Of a DNA stretch of 64,000 nucleotides, positions 32,917 to 42,708 are shown piece by piece. How positions within the stretch are numbered: the first letter of the stretch is position 1; every line of letters starts with the position of its first letter. The position numbers and the translations under genes are program-made. The notes under the pieces are model-generated. The model saw only the letters and a list, made by a program, of their open reading frames with translations, was not told where the DNA came from and did no database searches. Source of the stretch: Parastagonospora avenae f. sp. tritici 18332-5 (taxonomy: Eukaryota > Ascomycota > Dothideomycetes > Pleosporales > Phaeosphaeriaceae); the NCBI GenBank assembly GCA_022559985.1, contig JAFJTR010000010.1:62001-126000 (forward strand), read 5' to 3'.

Positions 32917-33662
32917 ATGCCTATCCAAGTCACACGCATGACTGAAGCGGACATCGACGGCGCGATAGACACAATTCAACAAGCCTTCGCTCAAGACCCA
33001 TACAACCTCTGGATCTACCCGGACCGCTCAAAGGTGTGCTCCCAAACAACCTTCCCAAACTACCACTAACACACCCTCCACAGATCGATCTAACCCGAAA
33101 CCGCGTCTCCCTCTCCCTCCGCTGCCACTGGGGCATCCGCCATGGCCTCTTCTACGTCGCGCGCGACACCGCGGAACCCGCCAAGATCCTCGGCTGCGCA
33201 ATGTGGATGCCCCCGCACCCGCCTTCCGAGCCTGACTCCTGGTCGCTGTACCTGTCCTACTGGTCCCTCTGGTTCTCGCAGATACGCATGAACCTGTGGT
33301 ACGGCCGGGGCGGGCTGTCCACGACGCGGTACTGGATATGGAAAGCGCGACAGGCGGAAGCGCAGAAAGCGATCTGGACAAGCGAGAAGGGGTATTATTT
33401 TTGCAACATCGTTACGGTGTTGCCGGAGGCGCAGGGGAAGGGCGTAGGTAGGGCGTTGATGGAGGAGGTGTTGGACATGGCGGATCGCGAAGGCGTGGAG
33501 GCGTATTTGGAGAGTAGTAGGAAGGAGCCGAATGTGGCGATTTATGAGCGGTTTGGGTTTGAGTTGGTCAAGGATATGGAGTGTCGCGATGGGGAGGGGA
33601 AGGGGGATGGGATTATGCTGTATTGTATGGTGAGGAAGCCGAAGGGTGGGAGTGCGGAGTGA
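32917..33662 (+). CDS. GNAT-family N-acetyltransferase
   Basis: Two exons, 32917-33033 and 33084-33662, with a 50-bp phase-0 intron (GTGTGC...CCACAG), encode 231 residues. The C-terminal half has the GNAT core: a beta strand FCNIVTVLPE is followed by the acetyl-CoA pyrophosphate loop QGKGVGRALM, then the helix, and the AIYERFGFELV motif near the C-terminus. The middle contains a Trp-rich stretch often seen in fungal GNATs of this size. The acyl acceptor is unknown; small molecules are typical for such stand-alone enzymes. The stop lies only 37 bp from the stop of the convergent Zn2Cys6 gene, so the two 3' UTRs must overlap. Confidence 0.88.
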
Positions 33663-33699
33663 GGGCGTGGGAACGACGATGGAGTAGGGATTGCTGCTG

Positions 33700-35212
33700 C
33701 TATGGTATTTCGAAATCCAGGTTGCAGAGATCGAATCCTTTTGTCAAATTCGCCAGTCCTTCTTCCCATTCTTTCGCTTTCGTCGGTCCCTCGTCCCAAT
33801 TCACGCCTTCCCAGCCGTCAAACACACTCTTCGCAGCCCTCTCCCTCCCCTCCCTCTGATGAACGTCAACAATCCTCTCCGCCCCATCCAACACTTTAAT
33901 GATCTTCCCACTCCCAATCTTCCTGACCGTCCTACACAAAGCCTCAGCAACCGCCCCAACCTTATTCCCCACCCACCACCCATTCGGCACCATATCCGCG
34001 AGCGCAAAGAACCACGCCATCAGCGCCAAGGCCCTCTCTTCCCTTGCCTTGACCAGCGCCAAGAAATCCGGCATCAGAAACGACGTAAAACAAAATATTC
34101 TGACGTTGAAATCCGGATTGAGATGGTAGTGATACAGCGACAAAAACACCGGCGAGAGTACGTGGAAGACGGGTATAAGTGTGTTGGCATCGACGTCCAA
34201 CGCCCGGCCCTCGGACTTCACAATGCTCTCCAACAGCCCGAGTAACGGCGGAGGTAGGAAGACTGACGCCGTTTTCGGTAACACGTACTCATCATACGTC
34301 GCCGGGGGATTCGGATGCGCAGGCGTACTCCCCACGGGCCCCGGGCGCACCTGCACGTCCGTCGCGACAATCGGGGCTGGCGGCAAACTGCGCAACTCTC
34401 GGCAGATTAAGGGATAAACGGCGAGTTTCTCGATCCCTTGGGACCAGCGCAGTGTCACGAGTATGCGCAGGCCCTCGCTGAGTTTGAGCAGCGTCATCAT
34501 GTGGTCCAGACACTCTTCGTCGGGGGTGTCGGGGCCGGGCGGCGGGATGAGCGAGAGCAGGAAACACGCGGTAGTGAGGATGGCTTCGTAGCTGTCGGGC
34601 GTGATGGATGCGAGTTCTTTCGCATATGACTGGTAGGTTTTCTGACGGTAGAGGAGGGCGGCGGATTGGAGGTGCGAGGAGGGTTGCAGGGCAGCGAGGT
34701 GAGATGCGGAAATTGAAAGTATGGCGTAGAGCAGGTACGGGTGTGCGATGCTCATTTTAGGCACGAGGGAGCGGTGGATGGCGTGGGTGTTGGCGTTGCC
34801 GCGGACGGCGAAGGTTTTCCATGTTGTTGTTTGGTAGTGGTGGAGGAGGGATAGTTCGAGGGGGGAGAGGGGGCCAGAGGCGGTGGTTATGGAAGGTTGG
34901 AAGTGGCGCAGGATTTGGAGGTTGGTGTTGAAGTCGATGTCTTGGGTTGGAGGCGAGGATGAGTGATTAGTGGGGCTGCTGTTGCTTGAGGATGGTGATG
35001 GCAACTGAGTGGGATAGTCGCAGGCCAGTCGTCTCAGTGTGCAGTATCCACAGGAAGGTTGCGCCTCGTCACACTGAGTCAGGTTACTACATATTCATGC
35101 ATGCGTCTGGTGGTGGCGTACCTTCACTTTCTTCCGCTTGCAGGTTAGGCATCCGCCTCTTGATTTGCGATGAGGCTTCTTGCTTATGAAGCCAGCACTT
35201 CGGCGCGCCATG
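33700..35212 (-). CDS. Zn2Cys6 transcription factor, frame broken by one extra A in exon 1
   Basis: The main exon, 35073-33700, is an open frame of 457 codons. It begins CDEAQPSCGYC and holds the second half of a Zn2Cys6 cluster, then a Ser-rich linker and a fungal-specific regulatory domain. A 48-bp intron (35074-35121) precedes it. Upstream, exon 1 encodes GCLTCKRKKVK, completing the six cysteines. The only sensible ATG (35212, MARRSAGFISKKPHRKS) is one base out of frame with it. The sequence there is TCAAAGAGGCGG (about 35153-35164). Removing one A restores the usual HRKSRGGCLTC leader. No intron I could find repairs the frame. It is either a recent null mutation or a sequencing error. Regulatory targets are unknown. 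Confidence 0.72.
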
Positions 35213-35527
35213 TCGACTGACTTGACGGAGAGCTTACGTGAGTATTGTCAGACTTCATGGCCGTGTATCGCGCAATTGTTGTGTGCACGTGCAAGGCCAC
35301 CAATGCGGCCATATAAAGACGCCGTTGACGTCTTGGCGTCCTGTGACTGCGATTATGGAGATGCCCCGAGGAAGTCATTACGTCATCTCAACCTCAACTT
35401 TGCTGGAAAATGTAGCGAGCTCTGGTACTATACTTCTGAAGCACGGTGGGACGTAGTGGAGCGCGGAGCAAGTAATCATGTGATATGAGCTCTGGCACTG
35501 CCGCAAGGCCTATGCTATGCCACAGCC
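35213..35527. other. Intergenic region between the regulator and the RTA1-like gene
   Basis: 315 bp, serving as promoter for the Zn2Cys6 gene and 3' flank for the RTA1-like gene. A second ATG with a good GTAAGC donor occurs at 35257 but splices out of frame with the zinc cluster. Confidence 0.45.
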
Positions 35528-36488
35528 TCAAACGCTTCGTGCAACGTTATCCTCGCTATCCCTCGACTTCTCTACCTTTTCTGATTGTTCAGACACGTAT
35601 TTCGAAGGCTGCAGCACCAGCAAGAGTACTAGCACCAAGAACATCGGCACCGAGTCGAAAGTGTAGAGCGTCCACTCGTGCGCGATGAGATAGGCTGCGT
35701 TGCCCATCGCGTACTCAATGAGACGGAATGTGCATCGGAACAAGATGATTGCGCTGACGCTGTAAAGAATCCAGAGCATCTTCTTCCAATCTACACTCGC
35801 ATCTGCATTGGTAGAGGCGCGCGTCTTGCGATTCATGCGGATATGGAAGTCAATCGATGCGACAAGGAAAACGATGAAGGTAGCCACTTGCAGCGCCAGA
35901 CCGGCGATGACGATCTTCTCGCCGGCGAGTGCGAGCTTAAGTTGCATGGTTCCCATGATGCTGGATCCTGGACTTTGTTAGCTTGCTTCGAACCCAATTC
36001 GTACAGATTCTACGGACCTAGTCCTTGGATGATCAAGGTTGTCACGTCTGCAGTAACGAAGATACGTGTATACCACATTGGCTTAATAAATGAAACGTCT
36101 TCTCCTCCTGCGAGTCTGATGGTCCGGCCTAACATCATATATATCGTGGCTGCGAAGAAGAGGGGGCCGATGAGGAGGAACACGCCTTGTGTAATGAACG
36201 ATCCCCATGCTTCGTTATCGAAGTGCGAGCTGATTCGAGCGCCATAGCCAGCGACCTCGCCTAATGCATGTTAGTGTTGGAGTCTGTCTAGGAGTGGTTC
36301 AGTGTGGACGGACACAAGGCGCCAATGACCACAAAGATCACGATCCGTTGACGAAGTCTTACAAACTGCCATAGGTGCAGCAAAGCCATGATGAGGAAGA
36401 CAATGAGAGCTATGATAGCTCCGATGAGGGTTGGCGTATAGCGATACATCTTCCAGTCAAATTCGGGAGAGCTTGGAGGGTTGGCCAT
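35528..36488 (-). CDS. RTA1-like seven-helix membrane protein
   Basis: Three exons (36488-36314, 36260-36018, 35967-35528) with introns of 53 and 50 bp encode 285 residues. Family motifs appear across both junctions: VIGALCEVAGYGARI (junction 1) and DVTTLIIQGLGSSIMG (junction 2), then GEKIVIAGLALQ and the conserved RCTFRLIEYAMG. Hydrophobic stretches fit seven membrane helices, and the C-terminus is charged and presumably cytosolic. The RTA1/RTM1 family (lipid-translocating exporter family) is linked in yeast to resistance to 7-aminocholesterol and other lipophilic compounds. The substrate is unknown here. ATG 36488 is used; the frame has no better start. Confidence 0.9.
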
Positions 36489-37661
36489 CTTCAAGTGTTG
36501 GATTTTGCTTTGATCCGCGAAAGTAGGATGTCGACGTGTTGCACTGTATCAAATATCTGACGAGATTGCTGAGATCCTGTTCAAGAAAGTGAAGTATGCA
36601 ACTCCAAAGATGAGCAGCTTGTAGGGTGACTTAAGTATGTCCATAGCGGAGGACACAGCCTGCTCTCATGCAGGAACAATAAGGCAGTCATGAGTTTCGC
36701 ATTCGCAAGTCAAGCTAAATTCGCATTCTCGATATAGTCACTGATGAGGAAGGGTCATGACGACGAAGGGTTCTGGAAGTGGTCAAGCGCCAAGCGATTC
36801 GCATTCGCTTAAAGCTGGGACCACTAGCCAATGAGACGGCGGTGGTATGTTCGCATTGGAGTCGCGATATCCACGCGAGGGAAGGTTTTGTTACCTGTCG
36901 AGCTGTCATACAAGTGCTGCTACTTAGCCACTGAGGATACGTCATTGCGAGGGACTGCTGCTGCAGATGCGAGATGGTCCTCAATGGTCATACTAGACCA
37001 AGGCAACCAACCCATCACGGCGTTCTCTCATGATATCCACGTCGGGAAAGTGAAGACTGAAACTCGAGGAAATCACGTCCACCTCTTTCTTTCATCTTAA
37101 CAATGCATAGAAATTCGATGTTGGTCGTTCGAATGGAGCTCAGATGAGGCTGTTGAGGATGACGTGCAAGTACCATCGGTAGCTATGAAGCGCGCATCTC
37201 CATTCGATTTTCCATCGCCAGACTGAGTCGCATCGTCCAGGAGGATTTAACGCGATGGTAGGATGGAATCTGCGCGAATTTCAATAGCTCTTTTACTATG
37301 CAGCAGCCATAAGAAGCCGGCGCTGCTTGTCGCTCGTCCATTGCTGCCATGTGTCATGACGGATATCGCAATGCTGTAGCCGAGTAAGAGAGGAGCTGAT
37401 GAAACGTTCACGAAGCTACCAAAGGCAAGACAAAGGCAAGACGTGGCCTCTGTTCTGCAGCGAAAGCAGGACGGTAGCTCAGGGATGAAGCTCTCCGCCG
37501 CCATGCTAGCGCGCACGCACGGACGAACAATTTGGCGTCGACACGTTGCGAGATCGAGGCTCAACCCCCTCTCACTTTCATCCATCAACAGGTTCAGTCG
37601 CAACCACTTCTTCTTCACTTCTCTTTGTTTCCCACGTCCTTCTGGGCCATAGTTCGCAATC
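36489..37661. promoter_or_regulatory. Divergent intergenic region upstream of RTA1-like and SEC61 genes
   Basis: 1.17 kb between the two start codons, so it holds both promoters. Open frames of up to about 140 codons occur but resemble nothing. The 100 bp before SEC61 is pyrimidine-rich (CTTCTTCACTTCTCTTTG near 37606), as is usual for highly expressed fungal genes. Confidence 0.5.
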
Positions 37662-39243
37662 ATGAGCGGCCGTAAGTTGCTCCCCGGCCCGCAATTGCGC
37701 CGCAGCGAGCAGTCGCGAACGCAGCACGCGGCTACACAGAGGACAGAAGAACATGGCTAATATGGATGCGCGCAGTACGGTTCCTCGACCTCGTCAAGCC
37801 CTTTGTGCCCCTCGTCCCTGAGATCTCGCTGCCAGAAAGCAAGGTCCCCTTCAACAACCGCCTGGTATGGACTGGTCTCACCCTCCTCGTCTTCCTGGTC
37901 ATGAGCCAGATGCCTCTATACGGCATTGTGTCGTCTGATACCTCGGATCCGCTCTACTGGCTGCGTATGATGATGGCGAGTAACAGAGGAACCCTGATGG
38001 AGCTGGGTATCACCCCCATCATCTCCTCCGGCATGGTCTTCCAGCTCCTCGCTGGCACCCACCTAATCGACGTCAACCTCGACCTGAAGTCCGACCGCGA
38101 GCTCTACCAGACCGCCCAGAAGCTTCTTGCCATCCTCATCTCGTTCGGTCAATCTGTCGTCTATGTCATCTCCGGTCTCTACGGTCAGCCCTCTGACCTC
38201 GGCGCCGGTATCTGCGTTCTCCTCGTCATCCAGCTGATGATCGCCGGTTTGATTGTCATCCTGCTTGACGAGCTCCTCCAGAAAGGCTACGGTCTCGGTA
38301 GCGGTATCTCGCTCTTCATTGCCACCAACATCTGCGAGTCCATCATGTGGAAGGCCTTCTCTCCCACCACCATTAACACTGGTCGTGGACCCGAGTTCGA
38401 GGGTGCCATCATTGCCCTTGTTCACCTGCTCTTCACCTGGCCCAACAAGACTGTCGCTCTCAAGGAGGCTTTCTACCGCCAGAACCTGCCCAACGTGATG
38501 AACCTGATCTCCACCGTCATTGTGTTCGGCGCTGTCATCTACCTCCAGGGCTTCCGTGTCGAGATCCCCGTCAAGTCTGCCCGCCAGCGTGGTGTGCGCG
38601 GCTCATACCCTGTCCGCCTGTTCTACACCTCCAACATGCCCATCATGCTGCAGTCTGCGCTGTCCTCCAACGTCTTCTTGATCAGCCAGATGCTTTACAG
38701 CCGCTTCTCTGACAACCTCCTTGTCCGTCTCTTCGGTGTGTGGGAGCCCAAGGAGGGATCCGCCCAGCTTTTCGCTACCTCCGGTGTCGCTTACTACATG
38801 TACGTGCCATTCCAGACCTACACAAATTTCTTACTAACAGATCCAGGTCTCCCCCTCTCAGCATTACCGAGGCGCTCTCCGACCCTCTCAAGACCGCTGT
38901 CTTCGTCGTATACATGCTCGTCGCCTGCGCTGTCTTCTCCAAGACCTGGATCGAGGTCTCCGGCTCCTCTCCCCGCGATGTTGCCAAGCAGCTCAAGGAA
39001 CAAGGTCTCGTTATGGCTGGTCACCGTGAAGAGTCCATGTACAAGGAGCTCAAGCGCGTCATCCCTACCGCCGCCGCTTTCGGTGGTGCCTGCATTGGTG
39101 CTCTTTCCGTTGGTAGCGATCTCCTCGGCGCTCTCGGCAGTGGAACTGGTATCCTCTTGGCCGTCACCATCATCTACGGATACTTTGAGATTGCCGCCAA
39201 GGAGGGCGACATGGCCGGCCTCAAGGGCATGGTCATGGGCTAG
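37662..39243 (+). CDS. SEC61: SEC61 alpha subunit of the ER protein translocon
   Basis: Three exons: a 10-base first exon (37662-37671, ATGAGCGGCC), then 37776-38799 and 38847-39243, with introns of 104 and 47 bp. They encode 476 residues, the standard fungal Sec61 length. The protein begins MSGLRFLDLVKPF and shows the plug-region block SQMPLYGIVSSDTSDPLYWL, ELGITPIISSGMVFQLLAG, the loop motif KGYGLGSGISLF, and SPPLSITEAL across the last junction. Ten membrane segments are expected. It forms the channel through which secretory and membrane proteins cross the ER membrane, with Sbh1 and Sss1. Codon use is strongly C-ending, in line with high expression. At the last intron, acceptor ATCCAG is used; CTAACAG would insert other residues. 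Confidence 0.96.
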
Positions 39244-39466
39244 ATCTCTTTCTGAATATAGGTTTGGGAATTATAGGGGGTTGATGTGGTTGTAGTATCA
39301 TTTTTGGGTCTGAGGTCGGACCTGCAGACAGTGTACATTACGATTACAGGATAAAAAGGCAAAAGTCATCGCATGTCGCTTTTGTAATGTATCAGTCTTC
39401 CAAAAGTAAATGAATGTTCTCATTTGGCAATTTTGTCCCTTCTACCTTCACCTTCATGCTCCACCC

Positions 39467-42029
39467 TCACTCAGTCTGCATCTTCCGCGCCTTATCCAAC
39501 GCCAACAGCGCAAAATGCCCGCCCACAACCGACCGCGCAATGAACGCATACGCCGTATACCCCCCCTCCTCCGTCGTCGTATAATGATCCGTCAGCGCCA
39601 TATCCGTACCCGTCTGATTCACCCACCTGGCCAACACATTAACAAACAACCTCCTCGTCCTCGGCGCGCTACACGCCGCGGCCCACATCTCCCAATCGCT
39701 CTTCGCCCACGCCTGCCTACTGTTCAGCGGCACACCATACAGCTGCGAGACCGACGGGTAGAAGTCCGACTGCAGCGCATACAGCTCGCGTGGTATGATG
39801 GACAGATTGAGCAGCAGCGCAGGATACATGTTGTACAGCGTGGTGTAGGAGGAGCGGTGGTGGTAAGTGAGGGTTATGTGTGTTCTGAGGGGGTGGAGGG
39901 CGTGTGCGAACCAGGTTGCGTACAGGGAGGCTGAAGTGGAGGCTGAAGTGGAGGCGTAGAGGGATGCGTCGGTGGAGATTTGCAGGATTTGGGCGATGGA
40001 GGAGAGGGTGGAGAGTGCGGTGATGCCTTTTAGCGCGAGGTTTGTGTTGTTGGAGAGGCGCGTGCTGAAGTCGTCTATGCCGGGGTGGATTAGTATGTGA
40101 CGCAGGTGGAGGTGGATGGGGACGGGGATGAGGACTTACCGGTGCTCTGCTGGAATTGAGGGAATGGCAGGTCGGTGAGTAGATACTCGCCCCATTGGCG
40201 CAGGATTTTGTAGTGCGAAGATAGGTATTCGACATCTCTGGTGAACTTCCAATACGCATACGCGAGTATGATCATATCCGCGCTCTCCTCCATGGGCATC
40301 GCCTCATCCAACCTTATATTCTCCTCATCGTACCCCACGGCATTCGGATACCACCGGCCGATATCATGCATAGCGAACTCGCCAAACTGTTTATACAGCC
40401 CGGCTTCTTGGTACTCGAACACCGGCTGCAGGAACAAGCACCGCAATTCCGGGTTTGCGTAGAGATAGAACGGCAGAGCGGGATATATAACATCAGCCGT
40501 ATTCGTCTTGCCGTCGGACGATATTTCCTTCTGAAATATCGCCGGCGTGGAGGAATTCGGTCGGCTCTCAGTCAGCACGTTGGTGGCGAGGATTTGCCAC
40601 GTCGACAGGGCGAGGAGGGCGTAGTGCGCGTCTTCTTCAGAAACGAATGGAATAGCAATTCCATGTGTGAGGTTGGGAGTTAGATACCCCAGAGAAGTGT
40701 CCGAGTTGAAAACGAACTCTTGGCCGAATTGGTCGGTGCCGGATTGCCAGCCTGGCGTGTTGCTGGGGAGGCGGATGAGGGATGAATTCCCGGTGTCTTC
40801 GTTGATGTAGAAAGAAGATACGTCGGATTTGAGCTGGGCTTCCCATTTTGCTGCTTCGGCTTGGACTTCTTTGTAGCTCTGGTAGTGCGTTTCGAGCATG
40901 GTGGCTTCGCTGCCGTAGCATTCTCCCGTCGCCCACCAAGACCGCAACTCGACGTTGCCAGTTGAGGTGCGGTAGTTTATGGCTGGGGTCTGGGTCGTTC
41001 CGGCGGTGTAGAGGACGGAGCCGGATTGACTGGCTGGAAAGCCATGAGCGAAGCCAAATACTGGTTCGTGGGTTGGTGGGCAGACGCGGCTGGCCTGAAT
41101 CGATGTACTGATCGGTTATGTTGCCGGTCGAAACGAAGTCATAACGAAGTCCGTCGGCAGGTTTGGAACTAGATGAGATCCGAGTTGCCGTACCGGCGGA
41201 TGAGACGTAGTGAAATCGACCCCAATTTGGAGTATCTTGTTTCCTATCCGTCCATGCAACTGGCTGCGCGATCTCGGCATGCCTTGGGGAGAGTCGGTAT
41301 CATCGCCTCCTATGTGAAGAGTTGTGACAAAGAGCAATCTCCGTTTGTTAGATGAGTGAGCAGAGATCGGGGACTCACCATAGGTACGTTGCATCAGGAG
41401 CGTGCATAGGGCTCGAGCAGATGCCAGGACAGTTGAGCTCCCACTTAATCTGCAAGTCCCCATTCGCGAGCCACGTGCCATTGACATCGGAGTACACCTG
41501 TACGTCATGCGCCTTCCCATCCGTCGCACTGTACGACACCTCCAGGTAGCTCATGGGCACACTGCTTCTGCACAAGTCCTTGAGTAGTACCGGAGAGAAG
41601 AACGATGCCGTCACGCGAAGCGAGCCTGCATCGAAGGTGAGATTGCTGTAGTGCGAGTCGTAGGACACTGTCAACAGTACTGCTTTCTGAAGCCCGGCGA
41701 TGCTTGGTGAATCCCCCATGAATTCGTAGGATTGAGAATCTACCCGGATTATACCGGTTTAACCTATTGAGTCACCAGTCCAGAAAGTGACATTGCGGCT
41801 GTTGAGTGTGCTTCCGTTGTGGGTGGTGCTCCATGCACCAGTGCATGGGGATCGGGCTGCGAGGGGAATTGAAGGTGGTCTCAGTGGCGAGTATACAGGA
41901 GTGTTCAGTCTGCAAATTATGAGTGTATTGTTAACGAAAGCGGCAATGAGCGTACTCAGCATGACTGCCGGTTCGACCTAGACCCATCAAGGAAGCCAAA
42001 ACAGAGTAAAGAGTGATATAGCCAAACAT
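39467..42029 (-). pseudogene. gtaA: Glutaminase A (GtaA)-like secreted protein, inactivated
   Basis: From ATG 42029 (MFGYITLYSV, a signal peptide) through a 46-bp intron (41910-41955), the frame reads SPLRPPSIPLAARSP and TFWTGDSIG. It then meets TAA at 41759-41761, where the family has the Trp of GWxGxxRVD; TGIIRVD continues in the same frame. After an intron starting at 41378, the reading changes frame near 41080-41110 (YDFVSTGNITDQ in one frame, EPVFGFAHGF in another). From there on it is intact: WWATGECYGSEATMLE, AMHDIGRWYPNA, an intron 40075-40139, SRQAWAKSDWEMW, and the stop at 39467. GtaA-type enzymes (DUF5127/4965/1793) are extracellular glutaminases. The TAA cannot be removed by any intron longer than 36 bp, so a null allele is likely. 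Confidence 0.78.
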
Positions 42030-42708
42030 AGCTATATAGTAGCAGACTTCGATTCTCTTAGGGCACATGAGTTCGCTTTATACTTTCTCGAACTTCAAGT
42101 CGTACTGTCGTGTGATTGTTGTCTGCTGGAAGGCGACACGCGAGTACCAGTCGTTCCCCTGTGTATGCACAGATTCTACGAGTACCTCGCTAAAGGTATC
42201 GCGAAACGATCGCCTGACCCGAGAACAGTCGTACAAATGGAGAAAGTGATGAGGAGAAAAAAACTTCGTTCCTAATTGTGCATCAAGCAATGTTGCTCCC
42301 AACCAGATTGAAGGGTTGCATGGAGACGACTTGTGTACTGACTTCCGACAACGATTAGGACGAAACTATCAATAGAATATGCTTCCGCGTACTGTCGTGC
42401 CTGTGGTATGGAGGTCGAGTGACAGCTTTAGACCTAGTCGACAAGGCTGAAGGGCTCTCTAGGCGAAAGTGTTGCAGTACGGACTACGTCTGTACTTTAC
42501 CTGTCAGACAGAATTGAGGTTCCTATGAGTCCGCGTGTTATTGTGTAAGGCGCGCATTGCAGCTGTAGCGCTCACTACCCACTTTCGTATGAGGCGTTCC
42601 TTCCTCCGAAACTACAACACCACGAGACAGATAACCTGGCTCCTTTACTTTATAAATTATCATACTATCTTAGCTGTTTCATCACGCTGATATACACGTC
42701 CTACCTAC
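42030..42708. other. Divergent region between two pseudogenes
   Basis: 679 bp between the starts of the GtaA-like and HET pseudogenes. It includes TATA-like ATATAGC near 42030 and ACTTTATAAAT near 42648, facing the HET pseudogene. These fit remnants of two promoters. Confidence 0.45.

Noticed and set aside
33717..33745. tRNA-like B-box resembling GATCGAATCC
   Set aside because: No matching A-box or cloverleaf partner. The sequence is antisense to the C-terminal coding part of the zinc-cluster gene.
38063..38425. Acidic antisense open frame inside SEC61
   Set aside because: It is a mirror of the strongly biased SEC61 codon use on the opposite strand, a common artefact in highly expressed fungal genes.
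41300..41302. TGA in the GtaA-like gene as a further inactivating stop
   Set aside because: It disappears if the intron starting at 41378 uses the CCAAG acceptor at 41283 (96 bp), which also keeps frame into HAEIAQ. It was therefore not counted as a lesion.
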